Assembly: GCF_014652395.1 (NCBI RefSeq)
Contig: NZ_BMYS01000020.1
Coordinates: 1,646 to 53,907, forward strand
Source: Advenella faeciporci
Lineage (GTDB): Bacteria; Pseudomonadota; Gammaproteobacteria; Burkholderiales; Burkholderiaceae_B
Length of the DNA stretch: 52,262 bases
Reading direction: 5' to 3'
The position numbers and the translations under genes are program-made. Positions 51,955 to 52,262 of the stretch are shown here, in pieces. How positions within the stretch are numbered: position 1 is the stretch's first letter; each line of letters opens with the position of its first letter. The notes under the pieces were generated by a model, which saw nothing but the letters and a program-made list of their open reading frames with translations, was not told where the DNA came from and searched no databases.

Positions 51955-51987
51955 ATGCTTGGCAAAGACCGGGCAACTTGCTGGTAA
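51955..51987 (+). CDS. Ten-residue open frame with strong ribosome-binding site
   Basis: GAGGAG is spaced ideally from ATG 51955, which reads MLGKDRATCW and stops. A perfect 14-bp hairpin follows 40 bp later (52028-52062), and a possible -10 (CATAAT, about 51922) lies upstream. The layout resembles a leader peptide with attenuator whose downstream gene has been displaced by the IS, or a short regulatory RNA. Evidence is positional only. Confidence 0.3.
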   Translation: MLGKDRATCW

Positions 51988-52027
51988 CGGCTCATAAGCA
52001 GTAAGCGGTTCCAAAATAAATACAAGA

Positions 52028-52062
52028 AAGGGCGATTAATGTCACAAGCATTAATCGCCCTT
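52028..52062. terminator. Perfect 14-bp hairpin, probable terminator
   Basis: AAGGGCGATTAATG-TCACAAG-CATTAATCGCCCTT with A- and T-rich flanks on both sides, so it could terminate transcription from either direction. It would end the trhO or short downstream transcript. The stretch 51855-52138 holds no other gene. Confidence 0.7.
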
Positions 52063-52085
52063 ATTAATTTCAGCGCGGTTTATGC

Positions 52086-52108
52086 ATTCCCACGCGGAGC
52101 ATGGGAAC
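52086..52108 (-). repeat. REP-like palindrome, copy 8 (inverted)
   Basis: On the minus strand it reads GTTCCCATGCTC then CGCGTGGGAAT. It forms an inverted pair with the truncated copy at 52126-52138, which carries the IS insertion. Confidence 0.8.
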
Positions 52109-52125
52109 GAGTACGCAAATTTTCT

Positions 52126-52138
52126 GGTTCCCACACTC
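52126..52138 (+). repeat. REP-like palindrome, left half interrupted by an IS
   Basis: GGTTCCCACACTC matches the left arm and centre of the repeat and stops exactly where the IS end (TGAACTGACC...) begins at 52139. The right arm should reappear at the far side of the element, outside the window. Confidence 0.7.
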
Positions 52139-52262
52139 TGAACTGACCCCAAAAAGTTGGACACCCATTCAACTTTTAGGGGTCTTTTCAATGACAAAAT
52201 ATGATTTGCCGTTCAAAATCAAATTAGTCCAAGCGTATCTATCCGGCCAGAGTGGCTATCGC
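52139..52262 (+). mobile_element. Left end of an IS3-family insertion sequence (partial)
   Basis: A terminal TG and the end sequence TGAACTGACCCCAAAAAG are of the type found at IS3-family (IS150-like) ends. CCCCAAAAAGTTG (52147-52159) and CAACTTTTAGGGG (52170-52182) form a 12-of-13 inverted repeat just before the transposase frame; in other elements such hairpins limit outside transcription from driving transposase. The element continues beyond the window. Confidence 0.8.
52191..52262 (+). CDS. IS3-family transposase OrfA, N-terminal part
   Basis: From ATG 52191 the frame is open to the window end: MTKYDLPFKIKLVQAYLSGQ and on, the beginning of the OrfA helix-turn-helix domain that binds the IS ends. 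In this family OrfA is joined to the DDE-containing OrfB by programmed frameshifting; OrfB lies outside the window. Confidence 0.78.
   Translation, partial: MTKYDLPFKIKLVQAYLSGQSGYR

Noticed and set aside
51597-52025. 142-codon minus-strand open frame over the trhO 3' end
   Set aside because: Largely antisense to trhO and continuing into non-coding sequence; no domain seen.
1-52262. CRISPR array
   Set aside because: The repeated palindromes are irregularly spaced, in both orientations and diverged; no regular repeat-spacer series or cas gene was seen.

Overview
Organism and overall character. The window reads as the chromosome of a proteobacterium, most likely a betaproteobacterium near Alcaligenaceae/Burkholderiales. 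The clues are two periplasmic Bug-type (TctC) solute receptors, a gentisate-type aromatic catabolic cluster with an IclR regulator, a class III CoA-transferase/HMG-CoA-lyase-like pair, and a Wza-Wzb-Wzc capsule export set headed by an RfaH-like gene. This is inferred from gene content only; there is no rRNA or other taxonomic marker. Base composition is uneven: about 17.7-25.9 kb is extremely AT-rich, the remainder moderate.

Region 1 (1-4.5 kb, minus strand): a defence island. An AbiH-family gene is followed by a SIR2-domain gene and a HerA-type ATPase gene. The last two overlap, and the HerA stop overlaps the start of a further gene cut by the window edge. A decayed IS3-family transposase fragment lies on its upstream side.

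Region 2 (4.5-31 kb, minus strand): an unknown lipoprotein, then a large surface-polysaccharide locus. Read in transcription order it runs rfaH-like gene, a 480-bp leader with a palindrome and a perfect -10 box, wza, wzb, wzc, and an AT-rich block with a GT2, a Wzy-type polymerase, two GT4s, a GNAT, a second and broken polymerase and a polysaccharide deacetylase. After these come a glutamine-dependent asparagine synthase, a GT4, a small unknown gene, and a phosphoglycosyl transferase, acetyltransferase, aminotransferase and 4,6-dehydratase set of the Pgl (diNAc-bacillosamine) type. Wzx flippase, nitroreductase and polysaccharide pyruvyl transferase genes end the locus. Together these would make a UDP-diacetamido-sugar, load it on undecaprenyl phosphate, extend it, flip it, polymerise it and export it.

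Region 3 (31-47.5 kb): tRNA-Arg(CCU), then aromatic-acid catabolism. A minus-strand operon (CoA ligase, crotonase, Bug receptor) diverges from a plus-strand operon (thiolase-like protein, a DUF35/Zn-ribbon-3-hydroxyacyl-CoA dehydrogenase fusion, acyl-CoA dehydrogenase, MarR). This looks like CoA-dependent side-chain shortening. It is followed by an IclR gene and an operon with two tandem palindromic operators at its promoter: FAH-type hydrolase, gentisate-dioxygenase-like cupin, Bug receptor, 3-hydroxybenzoate-6-hydroxylase-like monooxygenase, HMG-CoA-lyase-like enzyme and CaiB-type CoA-transferase. A plausible combined scheme is aryl-propanoid side-chain removal to a hydroxybenzoate, hydroxylation to gentisate, ring cleavage and hydrolysis.

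Region 4 (47.5-52.3 kb): housekeeping genes (LprI-like, DJ-1/PfpI, metY, trhO) separated by many copies of a REP-like palindrome (core GTTCCCATGCTCCCGC). An IS3-family element begins at 52139 exactly inside one palindrome. A decayed end of a similar element lies at the same position of another palindrome at 47532, suggesting palindrome-directed insertion.
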